DNA from: Anniella stebbinsi
Lineage: Eukaryota; Chordata; Lepidosauria; Squamata; Anniellidae
Length of the DNA stretch: 64,000 nt
Reading direction: 5' to 3'
Assembly: GCA_029215795.1 (NCBI GenBank)
Contig: JARDYH010000002.1
Span: forward strand, 14,191,001 to 14,255,000
Part shown: one piece after another, positions 43,181 through 52,273 of the stretch
Position numbering within the stretch: the first letter of the stretch is position 1
Layout of the letters: every line of letters starts with the position of its first letter
The notes under the pieces: generated by a model
The model's input: the letters and a program-made list of their open reading frames with translations, nothing else
What the model was told of the DNA's origin: nothing
Database searches by the model: none
Position numbers and translations under genes: made by a program

Positions 43181-43586
43181 TGCCTGTTCAGATGACACGC
43201 TAAACCATGGTTAGGCTGCTAAGCCTTTTGCAGCAAATGGTTAGAGAATGTGTTTAAACCGTGGTTATGTAGCCACCATGATTAGGAATGGTTCATGCGA
43301 AGTGCTAAATCATGGTTCACATGGCTCACTAAGCCAAAATGGCCCTGTTCAGACAACACATCAAACCATCATGGTTAAGCATTTTGAGCTAAACATTATG
43401 GCTTAGCGTGTTATGTGAATCATTTCTAACCACGGTGGCTACATAACCACAGTTTAAACACACTTGTTAACCGCTTGCTGAAAAAGGTTTAACAGCCTTA
43501 CCATGGTTTAGTGTGTTGTCTGAACAGGCCCAATGGTTAGCTCAAAATGCCTAACCACCATGGTTCAGAATGTCACCTGAACAGGG
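43181..43586. mobile_element. Family L palindromic MITE, nested double copy
   Basis: GCCTGTTCAGATGACACGC on the left pairs with GTGTTGTCTGAACAGGCCC ending at 43531. An inner CCCTGTTCAGACAACAC starts at 43343 and an extra right arm (ATGTCACCTGAACAGGG) closes at 43586. Repeated ACCATGGTTAGGCTGC and GTAGCCACCATG words fill the arms. It looks like one copy inserted in or recombined with another. The GGGCCTGTTC end fits PIF/Harbinger-type MITEs. Confidence 0.7.

Positions 43587-43637
<51 letters not shown>
43587..43637. repeat. Compound (CT)n(CA)n microsatellite
   Basis: About 14 CT units followed by about 11 CA units. Confidence 0.95.
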
Positions 43638-43638
<1 letters not shown>

Positions 43639-43933
43639 AGTAAGCCTTTCAGCTCAGCCCTAATTAAAATAAATATTTCTCAAGTCCTCTGATAACATAC
43701 TATTTACTTGTTATTCTTATATCCTGTTCTGCCTCCAAGATGTTCAGTGAGTCTTTTATTGTAACTATACTAGTGAACCAGTCCAATTTAGACTTGCAGA
43801 TGCTTATGTGTGGGTATTTAAAGATATGGATTTACCATTCACAAATTAAGTATTGGCTGTGTTGGATATGTTGGCATAGCCATGGTGAACATAATTGCTG
43901 AGTAAAGTATGCAGTCACTCTTAATGGGTATTA

Positions 43934-44160
43934 TAGGGATGGACCATGTCAGTTTTTCTGTTTCTCATTTTTCCAATCTTAAATTCAGTTCATCTGAACT
44001 TTGAGATTGCGTTGTAAAGCTTGTATGAAAACTACATGAAGATCTTTGTGTATATCCAATTTTGCTTAAGACACACGTCTTTGCAAGCAATTTTCCAAAT
44101 AGAATGCATTCTGACACATTATTTTCACCAATTTACACATTTTGGGGTGTATTTTCTCCC

Positions 44161-44197
<37 letters not shown>

Positions 44198-44319
44198 AAC
44201 TCCATTGCAAAATTCAGAGGAATGTGAATTTCAAACAATAACTGAGTTTTGGTTCGGCATCAATTGTGAGGGAAACGGGCAATTCAGTTCTGCAAGACTG
44301 CGTACCAGTTACATCCCTA
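43934..44319. mobile_element. Family G hAT-like element
   Basis: Ends are TAGGGATGG and TTACATCCCTA, an inverted pair. AT-rich interior with CACATTTTGGGGTG and a (CA)n at 44164-44194. No matching octamers. Confidence 0.65.
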
Positions 44320-44339
44320 TTATAACTGTCGGCTACAAT

Positions 44340-44700
44340 TGATCAATGCAGTCCTTTCAAGCATAATCTATGCAGAAAGGTTGGATCAGGTTCTGTGTGT
44401 GCAACCAGAACCCACGACACGGTAACTGATCCGTGCTGCAGCCAGCTCACCCATACAGCCCTGACAGATGGTCAGCATAGTTAGCTTTGACAGCGTCAGT
44501 CAGATAGCTTTAGTGAACATCTGTTTCGTGGTTTACCTGTGCTCAGGCCCTTGTGTACAGTGGCGCACATGGAGCTCGCTGCTGTGTGCAAAGACTCTGG
44601 ATCTGTGCCCATTTATGTAAGGTTAAGCCAATGCAGCTAATACTTGAATAACCTCTATGATAGCTCCCGAAGTAAATACTATGAGGCTAGTATTTACTTT
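44340..44700. other. Candidate conserved non-coding element
   Basis: Repeat-free block with high sequence complexity (GCATAATCTATGCAG, CATAGTTAGCTTTGACAGCG, GTCAGATAGC, GGTAACTGATCC). Not open in any frame. Regulatory nature is inferred only. Confidence 0.25.
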
Positions 44701-44867
44701 GGGAGGAAATGAAGTTTATGCAACTTAAAAAACAAACAAGCACATTTTCCGGGGGGTTCTGTGCATCCCAAATAAATTCTTAGCCTCCCCAGGAGTGAGG
44801 GGAGGATCTGCCTCCAGAATTACCTTGAAACTGAAATTTGAGATAAAGTGAAGTTTGTGACTCACAC

Positions 44868-45335
44868 AGGGAGCAATCCTATGTCCCCTAGATAGTGTCT
44901 GGGGAGGACATAGGATTTTTTGGTTTCCGGGCTCCGAGCTCAGAGACAGCACTCAGAGCTCGGGCCAAAAACCTGTGCTCCTCACTCCCTCCTTCTCCTT
45001 CTCGCAGCCAGCATGGAATGAACTGTGATGGCTGCCTCTCTATGCTTGGTAAACCGAGTGCAGAGAGAGCATAAAGGGGAGGGTCTGAGGGATGGGGAGG
45101 GTAGGAGTCTGCGGAAACTGGTTTAGACAGCTTCCTAAGTCTCACCCCCTCCCACTCCAAAGCCCCCAGCTAGACAGCCAAAATCACCCATCTAGCCAAA
45201 ACAGCAGAGCAAACAGAGTATGGGAGGGGGGAGGATCCCCTCTGTCCTCCATCCACCATGCATTGGATAGTCATAAGTACCCAGGTTTGGGGGCTTACGG
45301 GTACTCAGGGCACAACCCATAGGATTGTGCCCTTA
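44868..45335. mobile_element. Foldback MITE with AGGGNGCAATCCTATG ends
   Basis: AGGGAGCAATCCTATG at the left pairs with CATAGGATTGTGCCCTTA at the right. Inner phrases such as GGCTCCGAGCTC and GAGCTCGGGCC form secondary hairpins (44933-44965). Non-coding. Confidence 0.75.
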
Positions 45336-45589
45336 GAGATGTCTTGTGATATGGTTAGCAGTATGTAAATTGATTAAATCCTCCTCCTCATCATCATGGT
45401 GGGTACTACTCAGGCAAAATATCCATAGGAGTTCCACAGAAAGTAAATACATATATTGTCATGATTAGCAAAATGCCATGCACCTCTCTGCATGCATCAG
45501 CCTCTAAGAATAGGCCTTGAGACCCCCTGATGTTAATGGGAGTAGCTAGGCTAATTTGCCACAACGCCCAGCATAGTTTGCATTTCAAA

Positions 45590-46010
45590 TAATTCAGTAG
45601 AATTGCATGAACGGAAGAATTCAATCGAATTGAATTTTCAATAGAAGAATTTATTTTAATTAGGCACTTTAAAAGAAACATTATTTTAATTAGTGAGTTG
45701 TACTCTTATAAAAGCATAAAGGCTGTAAAACATTATCGATGGAATTTTTCATGGTAGCATTTTGCATGTTAACTTACGCTCCCTTCCTTTTGAATCATCA
45801 TAAAATATAAACTGAATAAAAAATAATGAAAAAAGGAATTAACTTTCAAACTGAAATCTCACTTGTGAGACTAAACTAATAGCTTAAAGGTAAATAACAC
45901 TGAAGAAAGTAGGCCAAATTTCCATAAATTTATCAGTTATAATTAAAAATGGAATGCTAAGTTTTCAATTGTCTGTACTCCATGAAAGTTGTAGGAGTTG
46001 GGTTGGTTCT
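45590..46010. other. Candidate conserved non-coding element, AT-rich
   Basis: Repeat-free, very AT-rich. TTTATTTTAATTAGGCAC and ATTATTTTAATTAGTGAG form a near-direct pair 30 bp apart, followed by CTAAACTAATAGC and AGTTATAATTAAAAATGG. Dense ATTA sites resemble homeodomain-bound enhancers. Cross-species alignment is needed before believing this. Confidence 0.35.
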
Positions 46011-46254
46011 GGATTTAGGTGCATGCAACGTACTTACCTGGCAGGGGAGACACCATGATCATACTTACTTAGGTGCATGGAACTAGGCTGGTGGGAACTT
46101 CTCTGCCCATTCCACCCCATGCCAGCCCTTCCACACCCCCATGCTGAATGGGTTATGTGTGCGGCGATGCTGGGAAAAGTGGGTATACTTGAAAATATCT
46201 CAAAACTGTTGTATCTCACCATTGTGTTTAAGAGTTGTCCAATATAAATATATA

Positions 46255-46445
46255 TAAGGAGAGAAGTTGTGGCTCAGTGGTTTGTATGCAGAAGGTCCCA
46301 GGTTCAATCCCCGACATTTTCAGTTGAGGCTGGAACAATTCCTGCCTGAAACCTTGCAGAGCGGCTGCCAATCAGTGTCGACAGTACTGGCCTAGATGGA
46401 CCAAGGGTCTGATCTCAATGTACATCCACTTCCTACGTTCCTGTG
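46255..46445 (+). mobile_element. tRNA-derived SINE
   Basis: TGTGGCTCAGTGG matches a pol III A box and GGTTCAATCCC matches a B box with normal tRNA spacing. The body has CCTGAAACCTTGCAGAGC, CTGCCAATCAGTGT and GATGGACCAAGGGTCTGA, then a short tail. The best SINE copy in the window and the reference for the fragments at 6795, 16592, 54140, 56968 and 58485. Confidence 0.85.
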
Positions 46446-46627
46446 ATATCCATACTGTGACTATTCCATCCCTACTCCAGTGTCAGTGCAACTTTGACTT
46501 GGGCCTGGCAAACCAAACCCATTTTTCCAGTTGGAAAATACCTTGGTCAATTCCTAGCCCAATTCTAAGCCAGTTTCAGATTCTGGTGACACTAGGAGAT
46601 TCTGATGATGGTGATGCTAGGAGATGA
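46446..46627. other. Unassigned sequence
   Basis: Nothing recognised. Confidence 0.3.
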
Positions 46628-46635
46628 CAGTAAGG

Positions 46636-47411
46636 TAGGGTGACCAGATTTTGGAACCCAAAATCCCGGTCCCCCCCCCGCCACCCAAAACAACCCCCCC
46701 GACCAAACCACCCCCCCACCCAAAACAACCCCCCCACCAAGCCACCCACCCCCAAAAAACATCAGCCCGGACCTACCGGGTTCTCTTCCTCCGCCGCCAC
46801 TGCCGGGTCCTCCACCGCGGCCCCCGCCAGGTCTGCCACTGCCCCCAGGTCCCCCACCGCCACCGGGTCTTCCTCCTCCTCCGCCGGGTCCCCCGCCGCC
46901 GGGTCCCCTGCCCCCCCCACCGGGTCAGCCTCCAGGTCCTCCGCCGCTGGGCTCGTAAGGCCAGAGGCCGCATGGAAGAGGCGGGAGAGGGGTGGATCCG
47001 GAAGTGATGTAATTGGCCCTCCCTTGCCTCTTCCACGCAGGCGTCTGGGCTCCTCGGGGCTTGTCGCCATCACGACGAGCCCCGAGGACGCCAGAGGCCA
47101 TGCGGAAGATGCGGGAGAGGGCCGATTATGCTGTGAAGCCTGTTTCTCAGTAGATTCGAGCACCGGAGGGAAGCGGACGCCCCTGCAGGTAAGGAGTGCG
47201 AGGCGCGATGGAGGGCACTTACCTGCTGGGGCGTCCACTTCCCGGGCTCCTCCTCCGCCACCGCCGCCGGGTCTACCGCCGCTCGTCGCTTGCTGTCACC
47301 GCCGCGTGACCCCCCGCCACCCCGGTTTGCCCCCGCCACCCTCCGGTTGGCCCGAATCGCCCCAGGTTTCCCGGTTAGGACTGGGAAACCCCGGGCCATC
47401 TGGTCACCCTA
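46636..47411. mobile_element. GC-rich hAT-like element (776 bp), exact 8-bp TSD
   Basis: CAGTAAGG is repeated exactly at 46628-46635 and 47412-47419. Ends are TAGGGTGACCAGATTTTGG and CCATCTGGTCACCCTA. The C-rich left arm, CCGCCGCCGG-type runs and a hairpin (GGGGCTTGTCGCC / GGCGACAAGCCCC-like around 47065-47090) fill the middle. A module (GAAGCCTGTTTCTCAGTAGA ... CTGCAGGTAAGGAGTGCGAG) is shared with family A copies. The 274-codon proline/serine-rich frame is an artefact of C-rich repeats. Confidence 0.9.
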
Positions 47412-47419
47412 CAGTAAGG

Positions 47420-48300
47420 GTTCAAGGTTCCTTCTATGGCCTGGACCCTCTGAGCAACTCCTGAAGGATCTCTTGCCTCCTTAAGAGTCTCATCTTCCTT
47501 CTTTTTACCTTCTCCTTCCCAATAATGTGGGGGTTTAGGCTGTAGATGTGTGGTGAATGATACTCCAGACACTTGTGGCTTAACGCAACTGTTTACTAGT
47601 ACAGTAAAACAAGCAACTTGCAACTAAAGGTATTAAGTCAATAAAAGTGAGTGATACAATGACATCAAAAGAAAGTAAAAGTTGCAAAAATGCAAATACT
47701 TTTACCCTAAGCTACATCTAGACATCTTCATGAGGCATCTTTATGCTCTGGCTTCCCTAGTTCTTTTCTGCCTCTGCCTTTCTGACGGACTCTCACCTTT
47801 TATCCCCTCTTCCTCCAAAAACTGAAAATACCATTTCAAACCTGAAGAAATGAAACTTGACTGGAAAAATGAAGCTGCTCCTCTCAGAGCTACCCCTCCC
47901 AACGGAAACCCCCCAGCTTCTAAGCCTGACTTTATCGCCTTGCCTCTGTAGGCCTCAAATCTTCACAGAAGGACACCTCTTTCTCTCTTTCCCCTCCATC
48001 TTTCCTCCTCTTGGGTACTTGGGCCTTATCCACACCAGCTGTTTACTCCAGAATAGTATTGAAGTCACTGGGCCACATGACACACAGCTGATCCCACTGT
48101 GATATAGGGTCGACCCCTCAGTTTTCCTGAGCTATCAATGACAGCTTTTGTCATTGTTTCCTCCCCCACCCCCGCTCTCGCAAAAATCCTGAGGTGTGTG
48201 GCTGGTGTGCACTCCCCTTGCGAACTTGTTGCTGTTCCTCTTGAGCAGTGGGGCTCAGTGAACAGGCAACCAGCTGTGCGGAGTGAGCTCATGGGTACTG
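47420..48300. other. Unassigned sequence
   Basis: No recognised repeat family or exon. Pyrimidine-rich 47480-48020. Confidence 0.3.
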
Positions 48301-48301
48301 G

Positions 48302-48303
48302 GG

Positions 48304-48350
<47 letters not shown>

Positions 48351-48500
48351 CATAACCCGCCTCTCCAGATTGAAGCGGGGAACACCAATAAATATAAACA
48401 CAAGGACCACAAAATAGATAAAATATTAAAACAAATAAAAACTAATACATCAATTAAAAACATCCTAAAATTCAACTGGGTAGGCCTGCTGGATGAGGGG
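48302..48500 (-). mobile_element. LINE 3' end with (AAT)n tail, minus strand
   Basis: The (AAT)n run at 48307-48345 is followed by CATAACCCGCCTCTCCAG and GAAGCGGGGAACACC, the same 3' UTR as 16812-16925 and 20850-20950. ORF2 text is lost. Confidence 0.7.
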
Positions 48501-49690
48501 GAGAGCATTGTAGACACATCCTGGATGAGTCTCAGAGTCTTCCAGCACTGAGTGTGTATGTGTGCATAGTTTGTTTGTTGTTGTTTTTTAAAAAAACTCA
48601 TCTTTGCGCAGGATCACAACTCTGGTCTTGCACAAGAGTCAGGAGACAAAAAAAAAAAATTCACCCCAGAATGGCTCTTCTTAAATTGCGGGCAAACACG
48701 CTGGCGTGTGCCCCATGAGGGACAATCACTGAAGCACATAACTTTGCAATTATCCCTTCCCCTCTCAAAAGTGCTCAAGGTGTAGATGAGCTCTTGGGAT
48801 ATGCTAATATAGCAGATGATAGGAAGTGAGGGAGCCCAGAAAGGATAGAGGGCAGGAGAGCGATTCTTTTGTCCTCCCTGTCATTCTTCCCTGGCATCTA
48901 GGATCCTGGCACAGCCAGGGAGGAGGCTGGGAGAGTTCACACCCTCCCTTCCTGCTGCTGCTACATCCCTCACTAGAGAAGAAGGTGGGAGGGAGTGCAA
49001 TGAGTAAGTTCTCCTCTGTTTCAGATTACTATCGTAGCGGAAATAGGACTATTGGAGTGGAAATTCAGAAAACAGGCATGCTTTCTGGTCTTATCGAATT
49101 GGCAACACAAAACCAGGTAAATTACAAGGTTCTGAAACTTACCAGGCAAGGGTCTTTCCTAAAACGTCACATGACGGATGCCACAGGCTACAATTGTGCA
49201 ACTTCAGTCTGGGAAGATTCTCCCATGGCTTCCCATCAAATTTACAACAACAAAGCCCAGTTGTACATGGTGAATTATGCATCGGCATATGCTCATGTTA
49301 ATTGATTCACCACTGACAACTTTTTGGCACCAGATCAGTAACTAGCGATTACATCTCTTAAAGTTTGTCTATTAATAATATCAAGGAATTGGAAGTACCA
49401 CTTGATAAGACATGGGGCATCTTTTGTTCTTTTTTTTAAAAAAAATCTGGCATAATTAGAGTTCTAAAGCCAGAAAGCAGAGATATCTAAAAATAAAATA
49501 AAACAAATCTAGCAAAGGTTTTACTCTTCAGTTATACCTGAATGTTACTCTTTTCAATCCATTAACATTTCTTATACCAAGTTGTTATTGTTCCTCACAC
49601 ACACACACACCCTTTCCCCAATCACATACCTTTGTAGAGACCCCACATTCCTTTCTCAGATTGGGGCCTCTGGCGGTCAAGCAGAAACAT
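48501..49690. other. Unassigned single-copy-looking sequence
   Basis: No transposon signature from about 48550 to 49690. A 159-codon frame (48826-49305) crosses it and contains the possible exon at 49025-49116; outside that segment the frame has no recognisable content. Confidence 0.3.
49025..49116 (+). CDS. Possible internal exon (92 bp), product unknown
   Basis: The acceptor is a clean pyrimidine tract ending TCTCCTCTGTTTCAG, and the donor is CAG followed by GTAAAT. Two frames are open. One reads YYRSGNRTIGVEIQKTGM then LSGLIELATQNQ and ends exactly on a codon at the donor; the other reads ITIVAEIGLLEWKFRK. I do not recognise either as a known protein. It lies in a repeat-free stretch. Matching splice signals over 92 bp can occur by chance in 64 kb, so this is a candidate only. 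Confidence 0.25.
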
Positions 49691-49986
49691 TCCTTGGTTC
49701 AGACCCAAGTTGAGACATTGCAACAGATGATGCGCGAATCAGTAAAACCCAAATTCAACCTCATTCCAACTCGAGCCTGTATCAGATAGTTAGCGTTGAT
49801 TTTTTTTCTTTTTGCATGAAAACCTATGTATATTTTCATACATATATTTCCAAGTGTATGCATCAATTGTGCACATCTGAAATGTATGCATTCTTCTCCC
49901 ATTGGTTAAAGCATGTTTGTGCACATCTTTCGAAAGTACACATATTTTTCTTGTGCATTTTTCAAAGGTTTGCATGCTATTGAAAC
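49690..49986. mobile_element. Family G-like AT-rich element
   Basis: CAACTCGAGCCTGTATC, CATGAAAACCTATG, ATCAATTGTGCACATC and GTACACATATTTTTC are phrases shared with 19840-19920 and 24650-24720. Ends are hidden by the B element that follows. Confidence 0.4.
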
Positions 49987-50648
49987 TAGAGATGTGTATT
50001 GTATCGTTAAAATGTACGATAACGATACGATAAGGTCATTATCGTGCATGAGTTTAACGATGACAATATGATAGAAAAACCTACGATAATCATCGGAGAC
50101 GATAATTTTTGGGCAATTTTATCGTTTTATCGGACTGCCATATAAATATACCTATAACTTCTGTATTTTAAAAGTTAGAGGCTTGAAACTTGGTCACAGT
50201 GCTTATGGGGTATGCCTAAGTATGTGTATGACATTTGAAATTGATCCCTCCAACCCTCAATGTTATATGATTTTTTTAAAGATCGTTTCAGTTCTGACAG
50301 ATCAGAATGACAGCTCGGCATGTGTGTTCATTCAGACCTGTCAGAACAGAAATGATCTTTAAAAAATTCATATAAAATCGAGGGTTGGAGGGATCGATCC
50401 CAAATTTCATACACATACTTAGGCATACCCCATAAGCACTGTGACCACGTTTCAAGCCTCTAACCTTTAAAATACAGAAGTTATAGGCATTTTTTCTTTA
50501 AAAATAGGGCTGCAAAAATATCATATTTTCACGATAATTATCGTGAAGACGATACGGTTCACCTACAAAATGAATGAAGATGATATTTTTTTTTGGTCTG
50601 AAATGACGATAACGATAAACGACGATTTTTTGGGCATTTACACCCCCA
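49987..50648. mobile_element. Family B AT-rich foldback element (662 bp)
   Basis: Octamers ATTGAAAC (49979-49986) and GTTGAAAC (50649-50656) match at 7 of 8. Arms have ACGATAACGATACG and GACGATAACG words; the inner arms pair TTGAAACTTGGTCACAGTGC with GCACTGTGACC. The core has TCTGACAGATCAG/CTGTCAGAAC. Nearly the same length as the copy at 37358. Confidence 0.9.
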
Positions 50649-50656
50649 GTTGAAAC

Positions 50657-51140
50657 CCATTTTTGAGGTCTGCAAATTATTGTTGTTGTTGTTGTTGTTA
50701 TTATTATTATTATCTCTTTCTCGCTCATGGTGGTTTTTCTAAATGGACATGGGCTTTGCCAAGTCATGCTGTCATTTATTGATTCAGGAATTTCCTGACT
50801 ATTGAGCATGTTTTAATTATGACTGCTTTCTGGATGTTGGTGTGGATGTATTCTGGTAGGCCCAGTTTCTGGAGGTTTTCTGTGTATTGTTTTGATGTGA
50901 TGCTGGTGACTGATGTGACTAATGGGTTAATTGTGACCTTTTCCTGTTGCCATAGTTCTTTGACTTCCATGGCCATTAGTGTAGATTTGTCTCTCTTTTC
51001 GTCTTCCTTTTCAACAACACTTTTGTCATTTGGTATTTCTATGTCTATGAGGAATGTGTGTCTTTCTTTTTTGTCTATGAACGTTATAACTGGTCGGTTG
51101 CAAGGCCTTGTCTTGTTCGTATGAATTGTTCTGTCCCAGT
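50657..51140 (-). pseudogene. R4/R2-like LINE C-terminal (endonuclease-region) remnant
   Basis: On the minus strand the frame 51140-50776 reads WDRTIHTNKTRPCNRPVITF, then DKKERHTFLIDIEIPNDKSV, KELWQQEKVTINPLV and a C-terminal IQKAVIIKTCSIVRKFLNQ. The order W--(P)I-T----RPDI...LIDV-IP-D...I-KTA-I-RK-L is the C-terminal restriction-like endonuclease region of R2/R4/Dong-type LINEs. The RT part is absent (5' truncation). A (TAATAA)/(CAA)n tail at 50680-50715 ends it. This site class normally cuts specific DNA targets; this piece is inactive. Confidence 0.75.
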
Positions 51141-51290
51141 ATATTATTATTATTATTATTATTATTATACATTTATATACCACACCATAGCCGAAGCTCT
51201 CTGGGCAGTTTACAAAAATTAAAAACATTGAACATTAAAAGTTTAAAAACCATAAAAAGCATAAAAACATATTATAAATACAATATATAA
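51141..51290 (-). mobile_element. L2-type LINE 3' end, minus strand
   Basis: (ATT)n at 51141-51170 is the tail, then ACATTTATATACCACACC and ATAGCCGAAGCTCTCTGGGC, matching the 3' UTR of the L2 at 33885-33930 (CATTTGTATACCGCCCCATAG). It directly abuts the R4/R2-like remnant. Confidence 0.75.
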
Positions 51291-51850
51291 ATTACATTGC
51301 AAGCTTGAAAATGTATCTTTAAGCTTCCAGGAAATGTTCCTGTTATACAACCCACTAAGCTGAAGGGAAGTTATGCTCTTAACATAATTCATTTTAATTT
51401 CAGTCTGGCCTTCATAGGATAACTTCCAGGGAATAGTTGCTGCCCATTAGTAGGGAAGCAATTCTGAAATAAGGTTACAAACATAGATTTCGCCAGATTC
51501 CTGATTTCCTCAGTAATGTGGACACATATCCATTTGATGCCTTGACAGCAACTGGCATCCATGATGAATGGGTTCTTGATCGTTTACTGCTCATGATTTA
51601 TGGATAACAAGTTTAAGCAATCATTAAGCATAATTGCATTTAATTGATAGGGTATTTCTCCTAATGTTTGCTAGCAAGGCAAATGAAAATAAATGGATTT
51701 AGACTACACAGAATGGATAAGGTGGCACATGGATATGTTAATGGCTTACATGTCTACATATTTTAGTAATGAATGCATGGGGGGTAAATGAGTTTCCGAT
51801 GTACAGATGATGGCCTCACTTTGGGCAGAAATGCTGTTCAAGCTTTATGT
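51291..51850. other. Unassigned sequence
   Basis: No recognised repeat or gene. Confidence 0.3.
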
Positions 51851-51855
51851 TTATA

Positions 51856-52175
51856 TAGGCTCACCATATGAAAAGGAGGACAGGGCTCATGTAACTTTAA
51901 CAGTTGTAGAGAAAAGGGAATTTCAGCCAGTGTCATTTGTATGCAATTAGTTCCTGGTGAAATTCCCTCTTCATCACAACAGTTAAAGTTGCAGGGGCCC
52001 TGCCTTCTTTTGTATATGGTCACTCTAGTATAATGCATGCACCTTTAACTGTTGTGATGAAGAGGGAATTTCACCAGGACCTAATTGCATACAAATGACA
52101 CTGGCTGAAATTCCCTTTTCCCTACAACGGTTAAAGTTACATGAGCCCTGACCTGGATTTTATCTGGTCACCCTA
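51856..52175. mobile_element. Family F hAT-like MITE (320 bp)
   Basis: Ends are TAGGCTCACCATATG and TATCTGGTCACCCTA, i.e. the two ends come from different F sub-types. GTTTATA is repeated on both sides (51849-51855, 52176-52182). Internal order as in other copies. Confidence 0.88.
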
Positions 52176-52273
52176 GTTTATATAAACACACAAACACACA
52201 CACACACACACACAGAATTTTAGTGCAAGATCCCACAAGGCAGCTAACTTAAGCAATGGATTTCTCCCTATCA

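Noticed and set aside
46258..46330. Possible tRNA gene
   Set aside because: A and B boxes are present, but the acceptor stem does not close and the body continues as a dispersed SINE.
46640..47464. 274-codon proline/serine/glycine-rich open frame
   Set aside because: It lies within a hAT-like element with an exact 8-bp duplication and reflects C-rich simple sequence; overlapping frames on both strands are equally long.
50776..51228. 150-codon frame as a host gene
   Set aside because: The content matches the C-terminus of R2/R4-type LINEs, and the first ~30 residues derive from a neighbouring microsatellite.
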